Assembly (NCBI RefSeq): GCF_004359215.1 | Contig: NC_090619.1 | Coordinates: 5,693,052-5,723,333 of the forward strand | Reading direction: 5' to 3' | DNA from: Bremia lactucae | Taxonomy: Eukaryota; Oomycota; Peronosporomycetes; Peronosporales; Peronosporaceae | Length of the DNA: 30,282 nt | Part shown: positions 1-9,655 of the stretch, one piece after another | Layout of the letters: every line of letters starts with the position of its first letter | Numbering within the stretch: position 1 is the stretch's first letter | The notes under the pieces: model-generated | Database searches by the model: none | What the model saw: the letters and a program-made list of their open reading frames with translations, nothing else | What the model was told of the DNA's origin: nothing | Position numbers and translations under genes: made by a program

Positions 1-640
1 ACCGACTGGCCAGTTCCAGTCGATGTCAAGGGACTTAGAAAGTTCCTTGGTTTAGCGGCGTACTTGCACAAGTACTCTCGCAATTATGCAGAGATGACAG
101 TTCATCTCTCTCGTCTCTTGAAAAAAGACGAGAAATGGTTATGGAACGCTGATTGTCAGCGTTCGTTTGAAGGTATCAAGCAAAGCTTGATGCAATCGCC
201 CATATTGGCGATTGCAGATCAAGACAGACCATTCCATGTGGTCTGTGACGCCAGCGATTTCGCAATCGGCTGTGCGTTAATGCGATACGATACAGACCGC
301 GCGGAACGCGTCGTCTGTTACCAATCGCGTCAGCTGCAACCAGCTGAGCGCAATTACCCAGTGCATGACAAGGAACTCCTTGCCATGAAACATGCACTAG
401 CTAAGTTTAAGGTCTATCTCCTCTGAGATAGACCGTTTATCGTATGTACGGCCATGCGTCATTACGCACGGCCGTAAATAGCCCACACCTCTCACAAAGA
501 AAGGCGAGGTGGCTATCCTTTTTCGCGGAGTATAATTTTTCGTGGAATATAAACCAGGACGACTTAATGTCGTCGCTGGTGCGTTATCACGCCGACCCGA
601 TTTCGAGCCGGCTGCGCATTCCAACAGTGAAAATAATCCT
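1..640 (+). pseudogene. Family A gypsy pol: end of RT and RNase H
   Basis: The frame is open from base 1 to a TGA at 424-426 and is the C-terminal part of a Ty3/gypsy polyprotein. KGLRKFLGLAAYLHKYSRNYAEM is the usual end of the reverse transcriptase, followed by the RNase H start with the catalytic Asp in DASDFAIG and the Glu in HDKELLAM. After the stop the domain continues in another frame (444-640), with ASLRTAVNSPHLSQRKARW and SFFAEYNF recognisable, so a frameshift plus stop has killed it. The TDHAS catalytic segment is damaged at the shift. RNase H would remove the RNA template during reverse transcription. The 5' part of the element lies outside the window. Confidence 0.85.
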
Positions 641-689
641 ACTGTTGCAGCACTCATTTCACAAGTGTTCAGTCATCAACCTTATTTGA

Positions 690-1720
690 TGACATAAAGA
701 AAGCCTACGCAGAAGATAAGGACCTTCTGCGTTCAATGGATCATCTGATGAATCCAACCGATAAAGCTTTTAAAGATTTACCGGCTTTATATCGATCGTG
801 ATCCGATCGATACACAGCACGCAACGGCTTATAGTATTACACAGCCGTTGCCGTCGCCCCACTTGTTGTCGTCCCAACTCACAAAGATTTGCGCTTGCGC
901 GTCATGTATGAGTGTCACGATGCATCAACAAGTGGGCATCGTGGACGTACGAAGACTTATCTCACAGTTAGTCGCGACTTATACTGGCCTCGCCAGTATC
1001 AGTTCGTGCGCAAGTACATTCGTGCTTGCGAGGTATGTCAACGGGTGAAGCCTAGCCATTCATCCCGTGCACCTCTTTAACCTCTACCACTTCCGGCAGT
1101 GTTGGCAGTCCGTATCTATGGACTTCGTCTTCGGATTTTCTAAGACGATCACAAAAATAATGGAATCCTTGTTCTTGTAGACAGGATCAGCAAGATGGTA
1201 CAACTTGCTGCAGTACCAGAGTCGATCACGGCTCCGGGCTATGCCCGTGTCTTAATCGACACGGATTTCAAACTCCACGGGTTACCCCGTGAACTGGTCT
1301 TGGATAGAGATCCAAGATTCACGGCGGAGTTCTGGCAATCCGTGTTCCGATCTCTCGGAACACGGCTGACTATGTCAACATCCGATCACCCAGAAACGGA
1401 TGGTCAAACAGAACGCATAAATCGCGTCCTCGAAGAGATACTTCAAGGTTACGTCCAATCGTATCCGAATTGAAGGGAGTTCTTACCGATGGTCGAATTC
1501 GCCATCAATAATTCTGTGCATGCGTCTACAACGCATACATCGTTCTTCGTGAATGGCTTACGCCATCCACGTATACCCACCCAATTAGAGGGATCCTCTC
1601 GTTTAAGAAGGGTGGACTCGCACGAGCAAAACCATTTCTGGTTCATGCTCATAACGCGTCGAAGTTAACAACGACGCTAATGATGTCGATGTCGAACCAA
1701 TCGACATCAAAGATGAGAAG
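690..1720 (+). pseudogene. Family A gypsy integrase (zinc-binding and DDE core)
   Basis: The H2C2 zinc-binding region reads at 889-1080 (YECHDAS...GHRGRTKTY, then IRACEVCQRVKPS), ending in a TAA. The catalytic core follows in shifted frames: MDFVFGF near 1120, then ELVLDRDPRFTAEFW with the second Asp, and DGQTERINRVLEE with the catalytic Glu, up to a TGA near 1471. FAINNSVHAST appears directly after the stop. Integrase inserts the cDNA copy into the host chromosome. At least three frame changes and stops make it non-functional. It sits in the normal order between RNase H and chromodomain. Confidence 0.85.
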
Positions 1721-1726
1721 ACTCTC

Positions 1727-2161
1727 ATGGCAGTGCGCACAAAGCGCACTGAAAAAGACAAAACAAATGAGTCAGCAGAGGAATTTTTGCTGACTCGAGA
1801 ATCAGTAATCCGTTTCGTACAGGATTCCATTGCTAACGCAGTGGACCGTCAGAAACGGAATACAGACAAACATGGAAGAGCAAACGTTTTTTCATTAAAA
1901 AATAATGATCTAGTACTACTCTCTGCGGTAAACTTACCTAAGCGTGTAGTCACTAATGTGAATAGCAGTAAACTACTACCCAAGTTCATTGAGCCATTCC
2001 GTGAACTGCATTGCAGAAGCAATGCGTTCACGAAAGAATTGCCACGTAGGATGCGAACGCACCTTACCATCAGTACCCGGTTTCTTCCGAGGACGGATCT
2101 GACCACCCTTCCTAAGAATCCTAAGAGATTTTTGTGGTCACGAACCAGATTCTCATGCTGA
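1727..2161 (+). pseudogene. Family A integrase C-terminal linker
   Basis: This 144-codon open stretch is the region after the integrase core. AVRTKRTEKDKTNESAEEFLL is followed by a basic segment (DRQKRNTDKHGRANVF), then LKNNDLVLLSAVNLPK and LLPKFIEPFRELH, the SH3-like GPY/F-type module that ends chromovirus integrases. The usual Gly-Pro of GPF is replaced by Glu-Pro. The following sense region to 2410 has stops. The same bases encode part of an antisense coiled coil on the other strand. Confidence 0.7.
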
Positions 2162-3507
2162 AACTGGAGATTCTCATGTCGGGTCCGAAGATCCTCGAAA
2201 CCGCGATGAGCTGACGACAGCTCATTACGGACGTGATTATTCCGTTCGTACTCCAGCATGGAGTACGCACTCTTCGACCGGTCTTCCAATTGTTCGATAT
2301 GATGAGCCTGCACCGTCTGCTCTAGCGAGCGACGCTTACCGCGCTCGTGATCCAATCCTTCCTCTAAATCATGGAGGAAGCGATCGAGTTTGTCGATCTT
2401 CGACTCTAGATCCGACACATGGGTCAGATCTATTTTTTTCCTCCTCCGCCACAACCATTGGTAGATTCCCACGGTGGTCAACGTTTCCTTGTGGAACGTA
2501 TCCAATACCACCGTGATGTGAAGGGGCAGCAAACGAGTTATCTTGCTCGCTGGTGCGGCTATCTACCTTCACATGACAGCTGCGAGCCTCATTCCCAGCT
2601 GATTGCTGACGTTGTGGGCCTCGTCCGTCAGTATGACGAGACCCATCCGATGGGTCAGAAGGTCCATCGGAAAACACGCGCCCTTGGCGCATGTAAATCG
2701 ATTGCAAAACGTCAATCGCATCGCGCATCTTGATTGAGATGCGAGCTCGCTAAGACGAAGAAGGTAATAAAGATCCCCTTTTACTCGTTTCGTGTTTTCA
2801 ACACAACACGGACAGGGATCACCCCACGTGAGGCATGGAAGTCCTGCCTCACGTGACAACCGATGCAATTTATACCTTGCACCGGCTGGAGTTCGTTTCT
2901 AAAGCTTAACGCAAATCGCGCTAAGTCTTTCAAGCCAGGCTTCGCACCAAATGTCTTTGACACTGCGAATGAACGCGCTCCAGGGTTGCATAAGCGAGAC
3001 TTCATCTCACTTATTGTTGCCACTATACCATCGATGCTTGAAAAAAGCATCGAGATAAAAATCTTCCTGAGCGCGAAAGTTCTTCGCGCTGGGATCAAGG
3101 CCGTGTAGCTTTGTCGCAAAAAATAAGGGATATTTATTGTGAGGGGTAGTCTTTTCAGATAAGCTATTAATTAGCTGCTCGGGCAAAAGCCACGGCTTCT
3201 TCTCAGGGGCAAGACGAGACATTTTAGTGTCAACGATCCCCTGAGTGGTACCCACTGAAGAAGGAGTTCCACAAGAACTTTTATTACGAAGGCTTACGCC
3301 TTCGTCATCACCACGTACAGAAATAGGTGCGGGTGACGGCACGGGAGACGGTCCTGGCGATGATGAATCATCCTCATCGTCAGAACCGAATACGCTGTAG
3401 CGAATGCTATCAGCACGTCTACTCGAATGAGCCCTCTCATTCGAAGGCTCATTGTCAGCCGCCTGACGATGATCGGGCGACTGTTCTATTCTCCCCGAGT
3501 CGGCCAT
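2131..3507 (-). pseudogene. Antisense gene of family A element (unknown function)
   Basis: On the minus strand an ATG at 3507 opens a 166-codon ORF to a TGA at 3007-3009. The first 80 residues are acidic and Ser/Pro-rich (FGSDDEDDSSSPGPSPVPSP). The second half is ordered-looking, with EKKPWLLPEQLINSL and DFYLDAFFKHRWYSG. The same frame continues past the stop with few interruptions. It reads a Trp/Cys cluster (GLPCLTWGDPCPCCVENTK, about 2840-2780) and, beyond the antisense of the chromodomain, a long coiled-coil-like stretch at about 2410-2131 (LESKIDKLDRFLHDLEEGL). The frame runs from 3507 to 1849 with only four internal stops that I found. It is transcribed, if at all, toward pol. I do not recognise the product. 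It could instead be a chance shadow, but the unbroken ORF lies mostly where no sense gene exists. Confidence 0.5.
2419..2733 (+). pseudogene. Family A chromodomain
   Basis: The frame is open from 2419 to a TGA near 2733. The segment DSHGGQRFLVERI...YLARWCGYLPSHDSCEP matches the chromodomain pattern: beta strand, a W-x-G-Y core, and a C-terminal helix (QLIADVVGLVRQYDETHP). Such domains at the integrase C-terminus steer insertion to marked chromatin. The final Trp of the usual SWEP motif is Cys here. It overlaps, on the opposite strand, the antisense frame annotated at 2131-3507. Confidence 0.75.
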
Positions 3508-3821
3508 TTCGTCCGACTCGCATTCGTAGTCGACCTCTAAAGAGGGGTCGCATTCACGTGGTGTATTACCACGTGCACCCGCAATATTTAGCGGGAGAAG
3601 ATGACACTACGGCAGACGGAACGTAAGCCGCTAAGACAATAATGCGTCGCCCGCGGCTGCATGAATTGCAGCCGAAGGCGCCGCACTATTCGCATACCGC
3701 ATGGACTTGTTAATAATGCGATAGAATTAAAAATGATGAATCTGACCAATCAACATCGTTTTTGAAAAAGTGTTATTATAGTGACCACTCTACCCAATGA
3801 CAGTCAGAGTGATTGTTGTTT
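3508..3821. other. Gap between antisense ORF and 3' LTR
   Basis: No gene is seen. The stretch holds short perfect inverted repeats (CACGTGG/CCACGTG near 3556-3576; GGCTGCA/TGCAGCC near 3654-3672). It would contain the promoter of the antisense gene if that gene is real. Confidence 0.4.
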
Positions 3822-3834
3822 AAGGGAGAAGTGA
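3822..3834 (+). promoter_or_regulatory. Polypurine tract of family A element
   Basis: AAGGGAGAAGTGA lies directly before the TGTAAC start of the LTR, where the plus-strand primer of an LTR retrotransposon is expected. It confirms that the following LTR is a 3' LTR. Confidence 0.7.
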
Positions 3835-4321
3835 TGTAACGGGGTGTATCGTTACATGAAATTAACACTTAAAGGTTGTTAATTAATAAATTATCTTAAA
3901 GGTAGAGAATATTTGGAGAATATTACTTTACATGGTAATATTCTAAAGGCTTATGCATTGGAAGTAATAAACCATTATATCTACTTTCTCCGCGGTCCAG
4001 TCAGCGCTGGACGCGCGCAAAGAGAAAGATAGATAGGACTTTTAGTACATGTTTTGTATTAGCTTATAATTAAGTTAGTATTAAGTAGATATAAAAACAA
4101 CAACGTAATTATACTAAATACAGTTTTCATTTAACCCTCTTTAATACAAGAACATAATATAAAAACAACAACGTAATTATACTAAATACAGTTTTCATTT
4201 AACCCTCTTTAATACAATGCATGTACTAGTGTACGTGAAGTGACGTGAGGCACCACTCGCACTGAGGCAGTGCGAAGTGAACATGTAGTGAAGCAATACA
4301 AGTCGGCAGTGCCCCGTTACA
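3835..4321 (+). repeat. 3' LTR of family A element (487 bp)
   Basis: It begins TGTAACGGGG and ends CCCCGTTACA, a perfect 10-bp terminal inverted repeat with TG...CA ends. It aligns along its length with the LTR at 29415-29864, for example the shared starts TGTAACGGGGTGTATCGTTA and the TACAGTTTTCATTT segment. Immediately inside the start is a hairpin (TGTAACG/CGTTACA). Two hairpins stand near the 3' end. It is about 37 bp longer than the other copy, largely because of an internal tandem duplication. The sequence immediately after it is a different element's pol. Confidence 0.88.
4089..4217. repeat. Tandem duplication inside the LTR
   Basis: Bases 4089-4149 recur identically at 4157-4217 (61 bp, period 68). 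The unit carries ATATAAAAAC and TACAGTTTTCATTTAACCCT. The LTR at 29415-29864 has the second motif only once, so this copy gained the repeat. ATATAAAA resembles a TATA box, so the unit may include the LTR promoter (inference). Confidence 0.85.
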
Positions 4322-4389
4322 AGAAGAGCCTTTAAATAAGACAAGGTCCTTCAATTTTTGATGGATTACCTTAATAATCCACCACAACA

Positions 4390-5428
4390 CTCCCTTAAAG
4401 GGATTAAATTCAACACGCAATGGTTTACTGAGCTGTACAGAAATGCTAGCGACACGCCTCGTGTCGACATTTCCAGTCACAATAATTTACGATTACTCAA
4501 CATGTATAATTACTAATAAGCGGGCGTCGTGGACGTGAGGAGATTTAACTTTCAGTAAGTCGCGAATTCTACCGGCGGCGCCAGTATGAGTCCGTGCACA
4601 AGTACATACGTGCTTGCGAGCTTGTCAACGGGTGAATACTTGTCGTTCATTCCGTGCTCCAGCAAGATCTCTGTTTTTTTGGCAGAGTGATAAGAGTAAG
4701 CATTAATGGACTTCGCCTTCGGATTTATTGAAGACGGTCACAAGAATATTGGTATTCTTATATTTTGGACCGTTTCAGCTACACGATACATCTTGTTGCC
4801 GTCCCGGGGTCGATCGCAGCCGAAGGCTCATCTCGTGTCTATCGACAGAACATTCGATTCCATGTGTTTGCCCCGTGAACTGGTTTTGGATCAAGATCCC
4901 GGGTTCACAGCGAAGTTTTGGCAATTCGTGTTCTGTTCACTCGGAACACGGTTGATGATGTCAACATATGACCATCTCGGAACAGATTGTCAGACGGAAC
5001 GTGCGAATCGTGTCGTCGAAGATATGCGTTGACGATACGTCCACTCTTTTACGAATTGAAGTGAGCTCTTTGACGATTGCAGCATATGCCGTCAAAGTGC
5101 TGTCCATGTATCAACAAAGCGTACACAGTTCCCCCGCTTAAACCGAAAATAACACTCAAACAAGGTGGCTCGAGCAAACACCAATCTGGCTTTTGTTCAT
5201 CACGCATTTGACTTACTAATCAATGTAAAGAATGCCGATGCTGATCTAATTAACATTGAAGTTGACAGACTAAGCAATACCAAAGAGGCTATTGGTGACT
5301 TTGATAATAACGATGCTGACATATTCCGCATCGACAATGACAATACCAGAATGAGCATTGACGCTTCTACTGAAGAGAAGATCCGCAGTGCGCACCGCAC
5401 ACTGAAAACAATAATAAACCGAAGTTAG
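4390..5428 (+). pseudogene. Second gypsy integrase fragment
   Basis: Starting about 70 bp after the LTR, the + strand reads integrase in shifting frames. First comes a zinc-binding remnant (HKYIRACEL near 4590-4620). Then 4706-5032 holds MDFAFGFIEDGHKN, ELVLDQDPGFTAKFW and TERANRVVEDM. The DRDP of the core has become DQDP. A further open stretch (5165-5428, 87 codons) is the acidic linker after the core, rich in Asp/Asn (NADADLINIEVDRL). The piece resembles the integrase at 9660-10620 on the other strand. No intact reading frame spans it. Confidence 0.75.
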
Positions 5429-5429
5429 T

Positions 5430-6340
5430 AGGTAAATATGTGCTGGCTCGAGAAGCGGTGGCCCGTTGTTCAAGATTTTGTCGCTAAGCTGTGGATCGAC
5501 AGAAACGATACTCTGATAAAAAATGGAAGATAAAATTTTCTTAATTAAAAGTCATTTACCAAGTCCTAGCTAACATTCCTTTCGAAGTGATTTTTCGATC
5601 AATTGGTACCTGGTTATGAGTGTCAGCATCACCATGCCGTCACCATTATCGAAGAAATTTCAAGATGCCTCACCAAATAGTATTCGGACGAATCTAACAT
5701 CGTAGCAAAGACTCTTCAATTGCTACGCCAAAACGAACTTGTTTGGCGGTATCACCCTTATGTGTTTGCAGATGATTTTGATTCGACGTTTATCCGACTC
5801 GAAAAATACGCTTACAATGAGAGTTGTCTTCCGCAGCAGACGCCTGAGCGTCTGCTGTACTGAGGCAGTACTGCGAAAGGTGCCGTTTACAGAAAATCTG
5901 TTAGTGTTGTATTATAAGCGCTCGATTTGCAATCAGATGCACAGTCTGCAACTCGGTGACGGCGCCTGGAAACCGTGCTCCCGTTTTTATTCGATAAACG
6001 CAGCTACGATAAGATTTATTAAGCTCGTAAAATGAGCGGCTTGTAATGGAGTATGCTCTTGTCAAGTTTAGAGATCGCTACTCGATGAATGCGAGTTTGT
6101 GGTCGGTCAAGATATATTACGAAGGAAGAAGGCAACATCGCCACAAGACGATTATCAGTCCTATTTTGGCTAAGTATATCTTTAGTGATGCTAGTTTGCT
6201 TGCGGATGCTTTATATAGTAATTGTGAATATTATAACTTTGCAACTCGATAGAGCCGTCGAACCACACTGTTTATGCTGATGCCGCTCAGTATATGACCC
6301 GATCAAACATTAGCACGTAACCAAAAAATATTAAAGCTGC
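5430..6340 (+). pseudogene. Scrambled pol remnant with RNase H tail
   Basis: The first part (5430-5990) is post-integrase sequence too decayed to assign. It includes a hairpin, GCAGACGC/GCGTCTGC, near 5839-5858. At 6046-6252 a 68-codon stretch starts MEYALVKFRDRY and ends LLADALYSNCEYYNFATR. These resemble the RNase H segments (L)AM-x-YALVKFR and LADALSRRPDYE, with the middle altered. RNase H normally precedes integrase, so its position after one marks a rearrangement or a separate fragment. Confidence 0.45.
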
Positions 6341-6429
6341 TCTGTCTGCACAAATCCGTCCACAGCACGTCGATAGCCGCTACTACTCTGGATGTGTGAC
6401 TAGAAGGCATTTGAACTCACGAGTACCCG

Positions 6430-6680
6430 ATCAAAGCATATTTTTACCGATTTTACCTTGTGTAGGTCTGCTCGTACACCATGTGTACCTACGATGCAGC
6501 CCAGCACAGGTACTTCGAAGACCCCTATGACGCACTTTTGCAAGTTGACGTACTATTGAGCGTCTTTCAAAGTCTGCAACACAGCGTCTAAACGACGCTC
6601 GTGCGCTCTATCGCGCTCAGCCCGTCCTCCGCCATACTATGCACGAATGCATCGTCAAAGTAATGGATAGCACCCTGGGT
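6430..6680 (-). pseudogene. RT fragment, minus strand
   Basis: The + strand sequence closely matches 23630-23860, for example GACCCCTATGAC followed by CACTTTTGCAAG, and AGTCTGCAACACAGCGTCTAAA. On the minus strand this is the RT palm with YFDD at 6662-6651. Stops interrupt the frame. It is a piece of a family B-type RT lying opposite in orientation to the pol fragment before it. Confidence 0.7.
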
Positions 6681-7453
6681 TGATTCGTGGTGATTTTTGC
6701 AAGCTCCCAATACACTGTGAGTATCACATATTATCTGTCACTTTATTAAAGATACCGCTCTAAAGTAAGCATAATAGTGAGCTTAACGGTGAAAATTGCA
6801 GATAACACTCGCGATTTTTTTCGATGTGCCAAAAATGTTTATCGAGTGTTGGGGCTGCCCAGCATTATTGTTGCGAGGACAAAAAATTCCGCTCGTAGAC
6901 ATCGATGATCCAACATGTATATATTTGAAATTTGAGGTAATCATGCCTTACTCCTCATTGCCTATATCGCTAGTCACTCATCACTGATGCATGCGTGACC
7001 AACTCCTTTCCGATTATATGTAAGGATACGGACGTTGATAACACTGCTAACAGCGACCACCTTTTTTAGGAGCTAGCTGTGGCAAATTTGAGTCTGATTT
7101 TTACTTTGGCAAATATAAACAATATTTTTTTTATTTTAACAGTGAAAGCTACATATACCCTGTTGGTATGTATAAATATTAAATTGTACTGAAAGTATCC
7201 TGAGTACATCTTATAACAAAAAAACATATAGCTATGCACCCAATGAAGGTAGAATTTACGAAAAAGTCAAAATACTATTTTTACGATTTCATTTCTTGGA
7301 TTTAAAACTATTTATTTGCCAAAAACCCTATTGTTGACCTTGCGTAGCATCCATATTTTTTTCCGAGTACACTAAGTAATTTTAAATCGCTACTTTTTAT
7401 CTGCCACCAACAAGTGCATCGTTTGGAAGAGCAGCACCACCCCTTCAATCGGA
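6681..7453. other. Unassigned AT-rich stretch
   Basis: I see no recognisable gene or repeat here. The only open stretch over 60 codons (6796-6987, +) has no familiar motif and lacks supporting homology within the window. Confidence 0.4.
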
Positions 7454-7926
7454 TATAACTTTTGACATCTTCTAAAGCGACCTCGCACTACAACGCACAC
7501 ACATTCGGGCACAGCGACGAAGCAGTTTGATGGTCTCCTCTCACGTGCAGCGAGGTAGTTGGTGGGCGCCGTAAGTGACCTCACCCAACGAACTTGTACT
7601 CCAAGCAAGTGATGTCATAGAAGAGTTATACATCTTCTGGTGCGCACCATGTTCTAGAGAGTAAGTCTAAGGCTGATTCAAATTTAATAGAATTTAATTG
7701 AATACCTTTTGCCCAATGATTAGATGCTATCTCTGTGGATGCACATCCCTATATGGCAGAGCATCTATTCTGAATACCTCAGCTCGCAGATGACGTCAGA
7801 CGTCACCCCCATACACAAGAATCGGTTACTATGAAAACCTCAACCGAGTGGCAGGTCAATAACTTCACAGGAAAAAATTGACCTGTCATTAACAGGCGTG
7901 TTACATAAGGCAATTAACCCGTTACA
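7454..7926 (-). repeat. Family B-type LTR, minus orientation
   Basis: On the minus strand it starts TGTAACGGG at 7926. Much of it aligns with 26502-26893, for example GGTGGGC(G)CC...AAGTGACCT and GATGTGCA/GGATGTGCA blocks, in the same orientation. It lies just beyond the antisense gene and chromodomain of a minus-strand element, which fits a 3' LTR. The left boundary near 7454 is placed only by alignment and is uncertain. Confidence 0.6.
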
Positions 7927-8083
7927 CCCCTTTAAATTTTTGTTTACATTGTTGTAAACATCGACAACGGGAGGAACGAGGGACAGGGGACCGTCTACGA
8001 CGCGCCGCTACAGTCCTCTCATACACAACTTCTTAAACGACCAGTGTGTGCGCCAATTAGAGTGGCATCCTACGGCGCTCCTC

Positions 8084-9420
8084 ATGCCACCTAAAAGGGG
8101 CAAAACTGGTGGGTTGTCTGTAAAGACACCCACACAACCAAACACGAAGAGAAGACGCCACGCTTATAAGCCGCCGTAACTTAGTGTCACGGTTGCAACG
8201 TCAACTGCCACTGCTGCTGTTGTGCTGTTAACTGAACACAATAATCTAGCCCACTACAAAGTGATGATATAGATCCGTCGCTCATTGTAGACTTTAATAA
8301 GTCGACACCGCTGCCATCTCCACAAAGTGGGGACGAAATCAGCGAGCTAATGGGGAAGGGTGATGGCGCTCTAATGCCGATCCACAGTTAACCCATTGTT
8401 CTCAACATGAAGATGCCTAGTATCGCGAAGGCGAACTTGCCTAACGTCAACGAAGCAATTGTCTCGTCGTCTGCGTCAACTAGCGCAGCGACTATTCATG
8501 AGAGCACTTTCCATAAAGGTCAGTTGCTTCTCAATTGGGTTAAGTTCAACACCTACCGTTCAGACCAATCTCAGTAGATAGTCTGACGCATAAGAGCCTG
8601 AGCATAAAGCTAAACAGAAGGCACATCATCGTGTCCAGTACGTGTCGCAAGCTCGCCGTATTGAAGGCGGCTATGCGAATACTGGCATATCATCTATGCC
8701 ACCTCCATCCGAATGACCCCCCCTAGTGCGCTACTCCTAGAGCGCGCCAATATAGACGCTCATAAGTTTATGGCGTCTAATACTTGTGGAAGGCTCAAGG
8801 GGAATCACTTCGCCGTATTTCTCCGATCCTAATTATGTTGCGTTTTAATGAAGCAGTCGACCAGTACGTAACAGAATTCTGCGTCATTTTCAGCCACACT
8901 CCGATGTGGTGAAACGACGGTCGCAGCGAATCAGCTTTGCTACTTTACGTGTGGAAGATCTCAAAAGCATTACAAAATATCGATCTTTTTGGACGGTACG
9001 TGTCCCCTGATTTTCTTTATCACGCTACTCCTGTTAATCCATCTGAATCAAGCGGTGGCTCCAACTGGTGCTCCTTTTCATAGGAAGACACTGCTGCTGG
9101 TACGTCCACGTCCAGGGGGCTCTTAAGAGTCAAACTCTTCGGGTATCCTCTCCATTGGACAAGTACCTATACTTATGCTTTACGGAGTGGTGGACCATCA
9201 ACCTTCTAACAAGGAAGCGTTGACTCCCAGTCGCATTCACCAACGCAGGCGGCGCCCGATAGGAGTAGTAATTACGCTCACCTACCCGGGGCAGCCTATC
9301 CTGCTTTTGTTCAGGCGCAGAGCGCTGCCGAAGATTAGATCGGGAATCTCGAAAGTCAAGTTTTACAACTGATTTCGGATTTACTGATTCTTCAGCCAGC
9401 AGCAATTTACCTGCTGAGTC
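8084..9420 (+). pseudogene. Antisense gene, family B-type copy 1 (decayed)
   Basis: ATG at 8084 starts MPPKRGKTGG...VKTPTQP. Further pieces in shifting frames include DPSLIVDFNKSTPLPSP (about 8270), VSQARRIEGGY followed by MPPPSE (8642-8714), FSDPNYVAF (about 8820), and finally QAAPDRSSNYAHLPGAAYPA with a short coil (about 9244-9400). Each has a counterpart, in the same order, in the copy at 20972-22189. The gene runs opposite to, and ends across, the minus-strand chromodomain at 9130-9480. Stops and frameshifts make it a pseudogene. Function unknown; it has a disordered Ser/Pro/Ala-rich start and a coiled-coil end. Confidence 0.55.
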
Positions 9421-9480
9421 GGTTCTGGTTCTAACAAGGAAGCGTTGACTCCCAGTCGCATCCACCAACGCAGGCGGCGC
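9130..9480 (-). pseudogene. Family B-type chromodomain, truncated
   Basis: The minus frame 9468-9130 reads SYRAPPALVNATGSQRFLVRRLMVHHSVKHKYRYLSNGEDTRRV. This corresponds to the start of the chromodomain at 28090-28395 (SYRATPALMDAGG...RLVAHRFVRQRYQ) and then stops before the W-x-G-Y core. The domain would target integration. It is preceded by a duplicated linker, described separately. Confidence 0.65.
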
Positions 9481-9655
9481 CCGATATGAGTACTAATTAC
9501 GCTCACCTACCTGTGGCAGCCTATTCTGCTTTCGTTCAGGCGCAGAGCGCTGCCGAACGATAGATCGGGAATCTCGAAAGTCAAGTTTCACAACTGATTT
9601 CGGATTTACTGATTCTTTAGCCAGCGGCAATTTACCTGCTGACTCGGTTCTGGTT
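9206..9655. repeat. 225-bp tandem duplication
   Basis: Bases 9206-9430 and 9431-9655 are direct repeats of equal length, both starting CTAACAAGGAAGCGTTGACT and ending GGTTCTGGTT. By hand count they differ at about 14 positions with no gaps. 225 bp is 75 codons, so pol frame was kept. The unit spans the end of an integrase linker and the start of the chromodomain. Confidence 0.93.

Noticed and set aside
1849..2130. Extending the family A antisense gene to 1849
   Set aside because: The frame stays open, but here the sense strand encodes the recognisable integrase linker and the antisense product loses its coil pattern, so I ended the call near 2131.
6796..6987. 63-codon ORF with hydrophobic residues
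   Set aside because: No ATG at its start that fits a known protein, no splice signals or homology within the window.
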